Below, one piece after another: positions 53,912 through 62,335 of a DNA stretch of 64,000 nt. Location of the stretch: assembly GCF_000717055.1 (NCBI RefSeq), contig NZ_JNXI01000037.1, forward strand, positions 62,001-126,000, read 5' to 3'. The stretch's first letter is position 1. Each line of letters opens with the position of its first letter. The DNA is from Streptomyces iakyrus (GTDB lineage Bacteria; Actinomycetota; Actinomycetes; Streptomycetales; Streptomycetaceae). The position numbers and the translations under genes were made by a program. The notes below the pieces were generated by a model that was given only the letters and a program-made list of their open reading frames with translations, was not told the DNA's origin and searched no databases.

Positions 53912-53938
53912 GTTAACACGTCGAGTCGACTCGTTAAC
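53912..53938. promoter_or_regulatory. Palindromic operator between divergent polyol operons
   Basis: GTTAAC at 53912-53917 and at 53933-53938 flank CGAGTCGACTCG (53922-53933), a perfect 12-bp palindrome. The element sits between the binding-protein gene and the second FGGY kinase gene, where a regulator could control both. The DeoR protein encoded in the operon is the obvious candidate; the CG-centred palindrome would also fit a LacI-type regulator encoded elsewhere. Confidence 0.6.
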
Positions 53939-54045
53939 AGAGGGTGGAACGGCTGAAGTTGGGCGTCAATCCCTCGCGCACGGGAAAATATCGGGGCACA
54001 GTGAGAAGTTCACAGATCCGGCTGCGACGGCGTGGGAGGTTCCGG

Positions 54046-55530
54046 ATGGTGGACGAGGGTGCGGGCGAGGGCGCGGCCTGGCTGGGCGTCGACCTGGGCA
54101 CACAGAGCGTCCGGGTGCTGCTCGTCACCGCCTACGGCACGGTCCTCGGCAGCGGATCGGCCCCGCTGACGGGCCGGCGGGACGGGGTGCGGCACGAACA
54201 GGACCCGCTGCGGTGGTGGGCGGCGCTGTGCGAGGCGTCGCGGGCGGCCCTCGGCTCCGCGCCGCCCGGCCTGCCGGTCGGCGGACTCGCGGTGTGCGGC
54301 ACCTCCGGCACGGTCCTGCTGACGGACGGCTCGGGCCGCCCCGTGAGCCCCGCCCTGATGTACGACGACGGGCGGGCGACGGCGCACGCCGCGCGGGCGC
54401 GGGAGGCGGGGCTAGCCGTCCAGGACACCTGGGCGCTGCCGAAGGCACTGTGGCTGCTGGGGGAGTACGGCGGCACCCCGCTGCGCCTGACGCACCAGCC
54501 CGACCTGATCGTCGGCCGGCTCACGGGCGAGCCGCCCCCGGCCGATTCCAGCCATGCCCTGAAGACGGGCTACGACCTGGCGGGCGACCGCTGGCCGGAG
54601 GCCGCCCTGGCCCGACTGGGCCTGCCCGAGGACCTGTTGCCCGAGGTCGTCCGCCCGGGGACGCGCCTCGGCGAGGTCTGCCCGGCCGCCGCCGACGCCA
54701 CCGGCATCCCCGCCGGCACGCCCGTGCTCGCCGGGATGACCGACGGCTGCGCGGCCCAGATCGCGTCGGGCGCACTGCGGCCCGGCTCCTGGAACTCCGT
54801 GCTCGGCACCACGCTCGTGCTGAAGGGCGCCGCCCGCGACCCGGTCCGCGACCCCACCGGCGTGGTCTACAACCACCGTGCTCCGGACGGCACCTGGCTG
54901 CCCGGCGGGGCGTCGAGCGTCGGGGCCGGGGCGCTCACAGCGCACTTCCCGGACGCCGACCCGGCCGGCATGGACGCGCGCGCGGCTGCTCACGAACCGT
55001 CCCGTGCGGTCGCCTACCCGCTGGTGTCACCGGGGGAGCGGTTCCCCTTCCAGGTGCCGGAGGCGACCCCGTTCGTCCTGGGCGACCCGGTGGAGGACGC
55101 CGACCTGTGGGCCGCGCTCCTCCAGGGGGTCGGCCTCACCGAACGCCTGTGCCTGGACTACCTGCACCACCTCGGCGCCCCGCTGGACGGCCCGCTCACC
55201 TTCACCGGCGGCGGCGCCCGCAGCCCGTACTGGAACCAGCTGCGCGCCGACATCCTGGGCCGCCCGGCCCGCGTGCCCGAGCAGACCGAACCGGCCCTGG
55301 GCATGGCGGCACTGGCCGCCCACGGGGCGTCGAGGGCGGGTGCGCTCGCGGACGTCGCCGAACGCATGGTGCGCGTCCGGACCGTCGTCGAGCCCCGCCC
55401 CGGCCGCACCGCGGCCTTCGCCGAGCCGTACGCGCGTCTGGTCGACGCCCTGCGGGACCGCGGCTGGCTGCCCGGCGCGGTCGCCGCGCACGCACACAGC
55501 CGTCTGAGCGGGGATACTTCCGCATCATGA
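54046..55530 (+). CDS. FGGY-family carbohydrate kinase (xylulokinase-like)
   Basis: A 494-residue sugar kinase. It opens with LGVDLGTQSVRVLLVTAYG (first phosphate loop). Further family features are GGLAVCGTSGTVLLTD, VLAGMTDGCAAQIASGA, NSVLGTTLVLKG (adenosine/phosphate region) and FTGGGARSPYWNQLRADILGRP. ATG 54046 has GGGAGG 6 nt upstream; an in-frame start at 53944 lacks one. It is divergent from the transporter operon and overlaps the downstream phosphatase by 4 bp. It may phosphorylate a ketose made from the imported polyol. Confidence 0.9.
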   Translation: MVDEGAGEGAAWLGVDLGTQSVRVLLVTAYGTVLGSGSAPLTGRRDGVRHEQDPLRWWAALCEASRAALGSAPPGLPVGGLAVCGTSGTVLLTDGSGRPVSPALMYDDGRATAHAARAREAGLAVQDTWALPKALWLLGEYGGTPLRLTHQPDLIVGRLTGEPPPADSSHALKTGYDLAGDRWPEAALARLGLPEDLLPEVVRPGTRLGEVCPAAADATGIPAGTPVLAGMTDGCAAQIASGALRPGSWNSVLGTTLVLKGAARDPVRDPTGVVYNHRAPDGTWLPGGASSVGAGALTAHFPDADPAGMDARAAAHEPSRAVAYPLVSPGERFPFQVPEATPFVLGDPVEDADLWAALLQGVGLTERLCLDYLHHLGAPLDGPLTFTGGGARSPYWNQLRADILGRPARVPEQTEPALGMAALAAHGASRAGALADVAERMVRVRTVVEPRPGRTAAFAEPYARLVDALRDRGWLPGAVAAHAHSRLSGDTSAS

Positions 55531-56150
55531 GTACGACCCTCCTGCTGGTCCGCCACGGGCAGACCGTCTGGCACGCCGAGAACCGCTACGCCGGCATCAG
55601 CGACATCGACCTCACCGACACCGGCCGCGCCCAGGCCGAGGCCCTCGGCCGGTGGGCCGCCGCCCATCCCGTCGACGCGATCTGGACGTCCCCGCTGTCC
55701 CGCGCCGTCGCCACCGCCGAGCCCGCCTGCCGTGCCCTCGGCCTGACCCCCCAGAGCGAACCCCACCTGCGCGAATGCGACTTCGGCGTGCTGGAGGGCC
55801 GCACACTCGCCGAGTTCGAGGCCGAGGACCCGGAGTGGGCCGCGGCCTACCGGGCCGACCCGGTGGAGCACTCCTTCCCCGGCGCCGAGGACCCGCGGGC
55901 GGCGGCGGCCCGCGGCGTGCGCGCCCTGCGGGACATCGCCGCGGCCCACCCCGGCGAACGCGTCCTGGTCGTCGCCCACAACACCCTGCTGCGCCTGGTG
56001 CTGTGCACCCTGCTGTCGATCCCGGTCGCCGAATACCGCAGAGTGCTCCCGCGGTTGCGCAACGCGGCCGTCAGCGAACTGCGCGTGAACCCCGACGGTT
56101 CCGCCGCACTCCTCTCACTCAATGTGCCGTGCGAGGCCGATGTGCCGTAG
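55527..56150 (+). CDS. Histidine phosphatase (phosphoglycerate-mutase-like) family protein
   Basis: A 207-residue enzyme with the phosphohistidine motif LVRHGQT at residues 8-14, the second basic site SPLSRAVATA, the acid/base Glu in LRECDFGVLEGR, and the distal His in VVAHNTLLR. These residues are those of the phosphatase branch rather than true glycolytic mutases. ATG 55527 overlaps the kinase TGA (ATGA). Coupling to a sugar kinase suggests dephosphorylation of a sugar phosphate, but the substrate is not evident. Confidence 0.93.
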   Translation: MSTTLLLVRHGQTVWHAENRYAGISDIDLTDTGRAQAEALGRWAAAHPVDAIWTSPLSRAVATAEPACRALGLTPQSEPHLRECDFGVLEGRTLAEFEAEDPEWAAAYRADPVEHSFPGAEDPRAAAARGVRALRDIAAAHPGERVLVVAHNTLLRLVLCTLLSIPVAEYRRVLPRLRNAAVSELRVNPDGSAALLSLNVPCEADVP

Positions 56151-56162
56151 CACTATGAGCAC

Positions 56163-56939
56163 ATGAAGCAGATCGACACGTCGGTGCCGCATTCGGCCCG
56201 GATCTGGAACTACTGGCTGGGCGGCAAGGACAACTACCCGGTGGACGAGGCGGCCGGTGACGCGTACACCGCCGTCTTCCCCGGCATCGTCACCATCGCC
56301 CGCAGCAGCCGTGCCTTCCTCGGCCGGAGCATCCGGTATCTCGTCCAGGAGGCCGGCGTACGGCAGTTCCTCGACGTCGGCACCGGCCTGCCGACCGTCG
56401 ACAACACCCACGAGGTCGCCCAGCGCCTCGCCCCCGAGGCGCGGATCGTCTACGTCGACAACGACCCGCTGGTCCTCGCGCACGCCCGCGCCCTGCTCAC
56501 CTCCACCCCCGAGGGCGCGACGGCGTACGAGCCCATCAACCTCCACGAGCCGGAGGAGATCCTCGCGGCCGCCGGCAAGACCCTCGACCTCACCCGGCCC
56601 ACGGCCCTGATCCTCAGCGGCATCCTGGGGCACGTGGCCGACTACGAGGAGGCCCGCGACCTGGTCCGCCGCCTCATGGCCGGTCTGCCCCCGGGCAGCT
56701 ACCTCTCCCTCAACGAGGGCTCACGGGGCACGGACCCGGCCTACGAGCAGGCGCAGGACGCCTACAACGAGACCGGCGCGGTCCCGTACTTCCTGCGGCC
56801 GGTGGAGCAGATCAAGGCGTTCTTCGAGGGCCTGGAGCTGGTGGAACCGGGCGTGGTCTCGGTGCCGCTCTGGCACCCCGAACCGGGCGCGCCGGCCGAG
56901 CCGATCGGCCAGCACGGCGGCCTCGGCCGCAAGCCGTAG
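56163..56939 (+). CDS. DUF574-family SAM-dependent methyltransferase
   Basis: A 258-residue protein of the Methyltransf_19/DUF574 family, abundant in Streptomyces. Family features: the opening HSARIWNYWLGGKDNYPVDEAAG, the SAM-binding FLDVGTGLPTVDNTHEV, VYVDNDPLVLAHARALL (Asp binding ribose) and LILSGILGHVADYEEA. Substrate unknown. ATG 56163 is 12 nt after the phosphatase stop, so it may be co-transcribed with it, though no functional link is obvious. A 15-bp stem terminator follows and is shared with sodF. Confidence 0.93.
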   Translation: MKQIDTSVPHSARIWNYWLGGKDNYPVDEAAGDAYTAVFPGIVTIARSSRAFLGRSIRYLVQEAGVRQFLDVGTGLPTVDNTHEVAQRLAPEARIVYVDNDPLVLAHARALLTSTPEGATAYEPINLHEPEEILAAAGKTLDLTRPTALILSGILGHVADYEEARDLVRRLMAGLPPGSYLSLNEGSRGTDPAYEQAQDAYNETGAVPYFLRPVEQIKAFFEGLELVEPGVVSVPLWHPEPGAPAEPIGQHGGLGRKP

Positions 56940-56952
56940 CCCCCTACGGGCT

Positions 56953-57045
56953 ACAGGAGACCCCCGCGAGTCACGTCCTCGCGGGGGTCTCCGTCTATCC
57001 GCCTGCCGTGCGTGAAAGGTGAGAAGACGATCACGAGGCAGGACG
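56953..57045 (-). ncRNA. Putative s-SodF, sRNA from the sodF 3' UTR
   Basis: In S. coelicolor a ~90-nt RNA processed from the sodF 3' UTR pairs with sodN mRNA and lowers the nickel enzyme (established knowledge). Here the sodF 3' UTR has the right layout: ~60 nt of unstructured sequence, then a strong terminator. The minus strand carries TCTTCTCACCTTTCAC (57027-57012), whose complement GTGAAAGGTGAGAAGA looks like a Shine-Dalgarno region, as expected for the sodN target. The 5' end given is an estimate from the published length; the target gene is not in this window. Confidence 0.6.
56956..56992. terminator. Bidirectional terminator, DUF574 gene / sodF
   Basis: A 15-bp perfect stem (56956-56970 with 56978-56992) around TCACGTC. 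On the minus strand it forms the 3' end of the sodF transcript and of the putative s-SodF. Confidence 0.9.
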
Positions 57046-57055
57046 CTTCACGGCC

Positions 57056-57703
57056 TCAGGGGGCCAGCAGCAGCACATCCGCCCGGGACTTGGCGGCCTC
57101 GTAACGACGGGCCACGTCCTGCCAGTTGACGACCTGCCACATCGCCTCGATGAAGTCGACCTTCTGGTTGCGGTACTGGAGGTAGAAGGCGTGCTCCCAG
57201 GCGTCGAAGACGAGGATCGGGGTGGCGCCCTGGCCGACGTTGCCCTGGTGGTCGTAGACCTGCTCCACGATCAGCCGCCCGCTCAGCGGCTCGTACGCGA
57301 GCACGCCCCAGCCCGAACCCTGCGTCGTGGCCGACGCCTTGGACAGCTGCGCCTTGAAGTGCGCGAAGGAGCCGAAGGACTCGGTGATCGCGTCCGCGAG
57401 CTCACCCACCCCGTCCTGCGCGAGCGGCTCGCCGCCGCCGTCCTTCGGACCGGTCATGTTCTGCCAGTAGATGCTGTGCAGGATGTGCCCGGAGAGATGG
57501 AAGGCCAGGTTCTTCTCCAGCCCGTTGATCGACCCCCACGTCTCCTTGTCCCGCGCCTCGGCCAGCTGCTCCAGCGTGTCGTTGGCGCCCTTCACATAGG
57601 CGGCGTGGTGCTTGTCGTGATGCAGCTCGATGATCTCGGGGCTGATCACGGGGGCGAGCGCGGAGTAGTCGTACGGCAGTTCGGGCAACGTGTAGACGGG
57701 CAT
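57056..57703 (-). CDS. sodF: Iron superoxide dismutase
   Basis: A 215-residue Fe/Mn-type cytoplasmic superoxide dismutase. The metal ligands are His28 (LHHDKHH), His76 (LHSIYW), Asp167 and His171 ([12 protein letters not shown]). ATG 57703 has GGAGGGG upstream. A Nur-type operator sits in the promoter, so nickel should repress the gene while the nickel enzyme SodN takes over, as in S. coelicolor. Its 3' UTR matches the layout of the regulatory RNA s-SodF. The choice of iron over manganese rests on the Streptomyces orthologue. Confidence 0.95.
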   Translation of the reverse strand: MPVYTLPELPYDYSALAPVISPEIIELHHDKHHAAYVKGANDTLEQLAEARDKETWGSINGLEKNLAFHLSGHILHSIYWQNMTGPKDGGGEPLAQDGVGELADAITESFGSFAHFKAQLSKASATTQGSGWGVLAYEPLSGRLIVEQVYDHQGNVGQGATPILVFDAWEHAFYLQYRNQKVDFIEAMWQVVNWQDVARRYEAAKSRADVLLLAP

Positions 57704-57727
57704 GGGCGGGATCCCCTCCGGACCTTA

Positions 57728-57744
57728 TTGCAACTAACTTGCAA
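57728..57744 (-). promoter_or_regulatory. Nur (nickel) operator in the sodF promoter
   Basis: TTGCAA-CTAAC-TTGCAA at 57728-57744 contains TGCAA-N5-TTGCA, the Nur-box consensus of S. coelicolor. On the minus strand it exactly fills the 17-nt spacer between a weak GTGCAC -35 and a TAAGGT -10, so binding would occlude RNA polymerase. Confidence 0.85.
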
Positions 57745-57794
57745 GTGCACGTTAGCAGCAGGAGGGTGTCGGTGAGTGGTCCAGGCATGAGAAA

Positions 57795-57819
57795 AGCCCC
57801 CGCGTGTGTCGCGGGGGCT
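57795..57819. terminator. Terminator of the amino-acid permease gene
   Basis: AGCCCCCGCG (57795-57804) and CGCGGGGGCT (57810-57819) around TGTGT, 15 nt after the permease stop. Confidence 0.9.
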
Positions 57820-57833
57820 CCGGCGGTGGCTTC

Positions 57834-59213
57834 CTACTGCTTGGCGCGGGCCTTCTGCCATGCGTACCCGACAACCGCCAGGACCAGGATCATCCCGCCC
57901 GTCGAATACAGCTGCACCCGCGTGTCCGGCTCCCGGGCCATCAGGACGAAGACCGCGGCCATGCCCGCCAGGGCGACCCAGGTCAGCCAGGGGAACGCCC
58001 ACATGCGCACGGCCAGCTTCTCGGGGGCCTCGCGCTCCAGGCGGCGGCGCAGGCGCAGCTGCGAGACGGCGATGAAGATCCAGACGGCCAGGATCACCGC
58101 GCCGATCATGTTCAGCAGCCAGGCGAAGACGTCGTCGGGCCGCCAGTAGCTCAGCAGCACGCACAGGAACCCGAACACCGAGGACGCCAGCACGGCGATC
58201 CGCGGCACCCCGCCCGAGACCCGGCCAAGACCCTTCGGGCCCTGGCCGCGCTCCACCAGCGAGTACGCGATGCGGGAGGCGCCGTAGATGTTGGCGTTCA
58301 TCGCCGACAGCAGGGCGACCAGCACGACCACGTTCATCAGCTGGCCGGCGCCCGGGATGCCGAGTTCGTCGAGGGCGGCGACGTACGGGCCCTTCTCGAC
58401 GACCTCCTTGGAGTCCCAGGGGACGAGCGTGACGATGACGGCCATCGAGCCGATGTAGAACAGCGCGATGCGCCACATCGCCGTACGGACCGCGCTCGCG
58501 ACGCCCTGGACGGGGTTCTCCGACTCGGCCGCCGCGATGGTGACCGTCTCCAGGCCGCCGTAGGCGAAGACCGAGGCGAGCAGGCCGATGACCAGGCCCT
58601 CACCGCCGTTCGGCAGGAAGTCCGTGAGGTGGCTCGCACCGGGGGAGTCCGTGCCGGGCAGGATCCCGAGGATCGCCAGGACGCCGAGCACCAGGAACAG
58701 GGTGATCGCGCCGACCTTCAGCGCCGCGAACCAGAATTCGAACTCGCCGAAGTTCTTCACGGCCGCGAGGTTCGTGCCGCAGAAGACGACCATGAACAGC
58801 GCCACCCACGCCCACTCCGGCGTGCCCGGCAGCCAGCCGCTGACGATCTTCGCGGCGCCGATGCCCTCCAGGCCGACGGCCGTGCAGAGCAGCACCCAGA
58901 AGGACCAGCCGGCGGTGAACCCGGCCCAGGGCCCGATCGCCCGCTCGGCGTGCGCCGAGAACGACCCCGACGACGGATACGCCGCCGACATCTCGCCGAG
59001 CATCCGCATCACCAGCATCACGAGGACACCGGAGAGGGCGTAGGCGACCACGATCGACGGACCGGCCGCGGCGATACCGGCACCGGAGCCGACGAACAGA
59101 CCGGCTCCGATCACCCCGCCGAGGGCGATCATCGACAGGTGGCGCTGCTTCAGGCCGTGGGAGAGGGAAGCGTCCGTGCCGGACGGCTTCCCCGTGGTGG
59201 TGCTGGTGGGCAT
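57834..59213 (-). CDS. Amino acid permease (APC superfamily, AAT type)
   Basis: A 459-residue inner-membrane protein with 12 predicted TM helices. TM1 has the substrate-binding GGVIGAGLFVGSG motif after the LKQRHLSMIALGG signature of the proton-coupled AAT family (GabP, ProY, AroP). FAYGGLETVTIAAAESENP in TM6 and its loop is also typical. The tail is basic. ATG 59213 has only a weak ribosome site (GGACGAG). Specificity could be GABA, proline or an aromatic amino acid. It is transcribed alone. Confidence 0.92.
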   Translation of the reverse strand: MPTSTTTGKPSGTDASLSHGLKQRHLSMIALGGVIGAGLFVGSGAGIAAAGPSIVVAYALSGVLVMLVMRMLGEMSAAYPSSGSFSAHAERAIGPWAGFTAGWSFWVLLCTAVGLEGIGAAKIVSGWLPGTPEWAWVALFMVVFCGTNLAAVKNFGEFEFWFAALKVGAITLFLVLGVLAILGILPGTDSPGASHLTDFLPNGGEGLVIGLLASVFAYGGLETVTIAAAESENPVQGVASAVRTAMWRIALFYIGSMAVIVTLVPWDSKEVVEKGPYVAALDELGIPGAGQLMNVVVLVALLSAMNANIYGASRIAYSLVERGQGPKGLGRVSGGVPRIAVLASSVFGFLCVLLSYWRPDDVFAWLLNMIGAVILAVWIFIAVSQLRLRRRLEREAPEKLAVRMWAFPWLTWVALAGMAAVFVLMAREPDTRVQLYSTGGMILVLAVVGYAWQKARAKQ

Positions 59214-59269
59214 GGGCGCGGCTCGTCCAATGCGTGAGGGCGTACGTGGGCAAAAACGCCGCCAGTCTC

Positions 59270-59301
59270 GGATGCCTCCCCGCCCCGACGGAGAGGCATC
59301 C
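59270..59301. terminator. Terminator of the sulfonate operon
   Basis: GGATGCCTC (59270-59278) pairs with GAGGCATCC (59293-59301), with extra CCG/CGG pairing inside, 33 nt after the tauD-like stop on the minus strand. Confidence 0.75.
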
Positions 59302-59333
59302 CAGCATGTGGACAGTCGTGTCGCTCTGTGTCG

Positions 59334-60227
59334 CTAGGCGGCGACCGGTGTGTAGTGCGAGGCGTCGCCCTCGATGACGTAGCTCTCCTTGCCCTCCACC
59401 CCCACGGGGACGTCCCCGGCGACCGTCACCCGGTGCAGGCGGCGTGGCCGGCCGTCGTAGTTGTCGACGGCGTAGTGCTGGGTGATGCGGTTGTCGAACA
59501 GGACGAGCTGGTTCGGCGACCAGCGGTGGCGCAGGATGTTCTCCGGCCGGGTGACGTACGCCTGGAGCAGGTCGAGGATCTTGCGGGACTCCCCGGTGGA
59601 CAGGCCCACGATCCGCTGGGCGAAGCCGCCGATGAACAGGCCCCGCTCCCCGGTCAGCGGGTGGACGCGGACCACCGGGTGGACCGTGCGGTACGTGATC
59701 GAGGTGAACTGGGCGCGCCGGGCGGACTGCTCCTCGTCGACCTCCTCCTCGGGGACGGCGTAGTCGTAGTCGTTGGTGTGCTCGGCCCACAGCGTGTCCG
59801 CGAGGCCGCGCAGCGAGTCGGGCAGGTTCCGGTAGGCGGCGGCCGAGCTGGCGATCAGCGTCTCGCCGCCGTAGGGCGGGACGGTGATGCTGCGCAGGCT
59901 GGTGGCCTGCGGCGGGTTGAGGACGAACGTGACGTCGGTGTGCCAGTGGTTGGCGGCCCGGCCGCCCTCGCTGTCGACCGGCAGCACGTTCGGGGCGCCG
60001 TCGACGGCCGACACCGTCGGATGGGCGGTGGTGATGTCGCCGAAGTGGCGGACGAAGGCCTGCTGGCCCGCGTCGTCCAGGCCCTCCGCGTCGAAGACCA
60101 GGGCCTTGTGCGCGTTGAGCGCCTCGCGCAGGGCGGTGGAGGTCTCCTGGTCGAGGGGCCGGGTCAGGTCGACGCCCTCGACGCGGGCGCCGATGTTCGC
60201 GGTGACCTTGTGGATTCGGATGCTCAT
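59334..60227 (-). CDS. TauD/TfdA-family alpha-ketoglutarate-dependent dioxygenase
   Basis: A 297-residue non-haem Fe(II) enzyme. The iron ligands are His96, Asp98 (NHWHTDVTF) and His251 (RITQHYAV); the 2-oxoglutarate anchor Arg follows in YDGRPRRLHRV. It hydroxylates a sulfonate or sulfate ester carbon, releasing sulfite or sulfate. It is the last gene of the operon with an LLM monooxygenase and an SsuABC-type importer, so two desulfonation chemistries are present together. ATG 60227 has GGAAGG upstream. The actual substrate (taurine, alkyl sulfate or other) is not defined. Confidence 0.92.
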   Translation of the reverse strand: MSIRIHKVTANIGARVEGVDLTRPLDQETSTALREALNAHKALVFDAEGLDDAGQQAFVRHFGDITTAHPTVSAVDGAPNVLPVDSEGGRAANHWHTDVTFVLNPPQATSLRSITVPPYGGETLIASSAAAYRNLPDSLRGLADTLWAEHTNDYDYAVPEEEVDEEQSARRAQFTSITYRTVHPVVRVHPLTGERGLFIGGFAQRIVGLSTGESRKILDLLQAYVTRPENILRHRWSPNQLVLFDNRITQHYAVDNYDGRPRRLHRVTVAGDVPVGVEGKESYVIEGDASHYTPVAA

Positions 60228-60260
60228 GGCTGTGTTCCTTCCGGAGGGGAGTCGGGCGGG

Positions 60261-61604
60261 TCAGACGAGTGCCGGGGCGACGACGTGCTGGTTGGCGGGG
60301 CGCGGGAGGCCGTAGCGCTCCCGCAGGGTGCGGCGGGCGTCGCCGTACCCGGTGCGGAGCAGGCCGCGGGCCCGCAGGATCGGGACGACGTGGTCCACGA
60401 AGGCGTCGAGGCCGGAGGGCAGGACGGGCGGCATGATGTTGAAGCCGTCGGCGGCGCCCGACTCGAACCAGAGCTGGATCGTGTCGGCGACCTGCTCGGG
60501 CGTCCCGGCGACGGTGAGGTGCCCGCGGCCTCCGCCCAGGCGCCCGATCAGCTGCCGGACGGTGAGCCGCTCGCGCCGGGCCAGCCCGACGATGAGCGTG
60601 TAGCGGCTCTTGGCGCCCTCGATGGCGCTCTCCGGCGGCAGATCGGCCGGCAGCGGGCCGTCCAGCTCCAGGGTGCCCGGGTCCAGGTGCAGCAGCCGTT
60701 CCAGGTGGTTCACTCCGTGCGCGTGCACGATGTGGTCCTCCAGGACCCGCTCGTCCGCCCGCGCCTCGGCCTCCGTGGAGCCGAGCACCGGGACGATGCC
60801 GGGCAGCACCTTGACGTGGTCCGCGTCCCGGCCCGCCGCGACCGTCCGGGACTTGAGGTCGGCGTAGAAGGCCCGCGCGTCCTCGACGGTCTGCTGGGCG
60901 GTGAACACCGCCTCCGCGTACCGGGCGGCGAACCGCTTGCCGTCCTCGGAGGAGCCGGCCTGCACGAGCAGCGGGTAACCCTGCGGGGAGCGGGGCACGT
61001 TGAGCGCCCCCTCGACGCTGAAGTAGCGCCCTCGGTGCCGTGGCGGGTGGATCTTCGCGTCGTCGCCCCACACGCCCGCCGCCTTGTCGGCGACGATCGC
61101 GTCGTCCTCCCAGCTGTCCCACAGCTTCAGCGCCACGTCGAGGAACTCGGCGGCCCGCGCGTACCGCTCCGCGTGCGCCGGCTCGGCGTCCAGACCGAAG
61201 TTCCGGGCGGCCTCGGCACCGGCGGTCGTGACGATGTTCCAGCCCGCCCGGCCGCCGCTGAGGTGATCCAGCGTGGCGAACTTCCGGGCCAGGTTGTACG
61301 GCGAGTTGTACGAGGTGGAGGCCGTGGCGATCAGGCCGATGTGCTCGGTCGCCGTCGCCAGCGCCGTCAGCAGCGTGATCGGCTCCAGCGCCCCCGCGGG
61401 CCGCTGTCCGACACTGCTCCACAGCTGTGGGCCGTCGGCGAGGAACAGCGAGTCGAAGGTGCCGCGCTCGGCGGTCCGGGCGAGCCGTACGTAGTGAGCC
61501 AGGTCCACATGGGCGTACGGGTCGCTCTCCGGCAGCCGCCACGACGCCTCGTGGTGGCCGGTGTTCATCAGGAACGCGTTCAGATGGAGCTGTCTGCGGG
61601 TCAT
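60261..61604 (-). CDS. LLM-class flavin-dependent monooxygenase (NtaA/SnaA/DszA type)
   Basis: A 447-residue FMNH2-dependent oxygenase of the bacterial luciferase superfamily. It opens with LHLNAFLMNTGHHEASWRLP and has FDSLFLADGPQLW, GRAGWNIVTTAG and YPLLVQAGSSEDGKRFAARYAEAVF, all typical of the NtaA/SnaA/DszA branch. ATG 61604 overlaps the ATPase stop (ATGA). With TauD and SsuBC it probably cleaves C-S or C-N bonds of imported organosulfur compounds. The flavin reductase is not encoded nearby. Confidence 0.92.
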   Translation of the reverse strand: MTRRQLHLNAFLMNTGHHEASWRLPESDPYAHVDLAHYVRLARTAERGTFDSLFLADGPQLWSSVGQRPAGALEPITLLTALATATEHIGLIATASTSYNSPYNLARKFATLDHLSGGRAGWNIVTTAGAEAARNFGLDAEPAHAERYARAAEFLDVALKLWDSWEDDAIVADKAAGVWGDDAKIHPPRHRGRYFSVEGALNVPRSPQGYPLLVQAGSSEDGKRFAARYAEAVFTAQQTVEDARAFYADLKSRTVAAGRDADHVKVLPGIVPVLGSTEAEARADERVLEDHIVHAHGVNHLERLLHLDPGTLELDGPLPADLPPESAIEGAKSRYTLIVGLARRERLTVRQLIGRLGGGRGHLTVAGTPEQVADTIQLWFESGAADGFNIMPPVLPSGLDAFVDHVVPILRARGLLRTGYGDARRTLRERYGLPRPANQHVVAPALV

Positions 61605-62335
61605 CGATGGTCCTCCGTGACACCGAGCGCGGCCAGCAGCCGCTCCCGGTACTCGCCGAGCAGGGGATCGCGGTACGACCGCGGGTGCGCGCGGTCGATG
61701 GTGAGGTCGAGGCCGATGCGGCCCTCCTCCAGGACGAGCACCCGGTCGGCGAGCACGATCGCCTCGTCCACGTCGTGCGTGACCAGCAGCACCGAGGGCC
61801 GGTGGCGCTCCCACAACTCCCGGAGCAGGCCGTGCATCCGGATCCGGGTCAGCGCGTCCAACGCCCCGAACGGCTCGTCGGCCAGCAGCAGTTCCGGCTC
61901 CCGTACGAGCGACCGGGCCAGGGCGGCGCGCTGGGCCTCCCCGCCGGACAGCTCGCCCGGCCAGGCCCGCTCGCGGCCCTTCAGCCCGACCTCCTCCAGG
62001 GCCGCACGGCCCCTGCGTCCGGCATCCTTGCCCTCCGCGCCGAGCAGCACGTTGTCGAGGACCCGCCGCCAGGGCAGCAGCCGGGAGTCCTGGAAGACCA
62101 CCGACACCCGCTCGGGCGCGATCAGCTGCCCGGAGCCCGTGACGCCGTGGTCGAGTCCGGCGATGGCCCGCAGCAGGGTGCTCTTGCCGGAGCCGCTGTG
62201 CCCGAGCAGGGCCGTCAGCTGCCCGGCCGGCAGGTCGAGGTCGATGCCGTCGAGGACCGTGCGCCCGTCGAACGACCTGGTCAGACCGCGCAGTTGGACG
62301 GCGGGGCGGGTCAGCTGCTCAGTGTGCGGCGCCAT
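61601..62335 (-). CDS. Sulfonate/nitrate-type ABC transporter ATPase (SsuB-like)
   Basis: A 244-residue ATPase with Walker A GHSGSGKST, Q-loop VVFQDSRLLPW, signature LSGGEAQRAALAR, Walker B LLLADEPFGALD and VTHDVDEA. The QDSRLLPW stretch is typical of the SsuB/TauB group. ATG 62335 overlaps the permease gene by 25 bp and its end overlaps the monooxygenase by 4 bp. Confidence 0.93.
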   Translation of the reverse strand: MAPHTEQLTRPAVQLRGLTRSFDGRTVLDGIDLDLPAGQLTALLGHSGSGKSTLLRAIAGLDHGVTGSGQLIAPERVSVVFQDSRLLPWRRVLDNVLLGAEGKDAGRRGRAALEEVGLKGRERAWPGELSGGEAQRAALARSLVREPELLLADEPFGALDALTRIRMHGLLRELWERHRPSVLLVTHDVDEAIVLADRVLVLEEGRIGLDLTIDRAHPRSYRDPLLGEYRERLLAALGVTEDHR

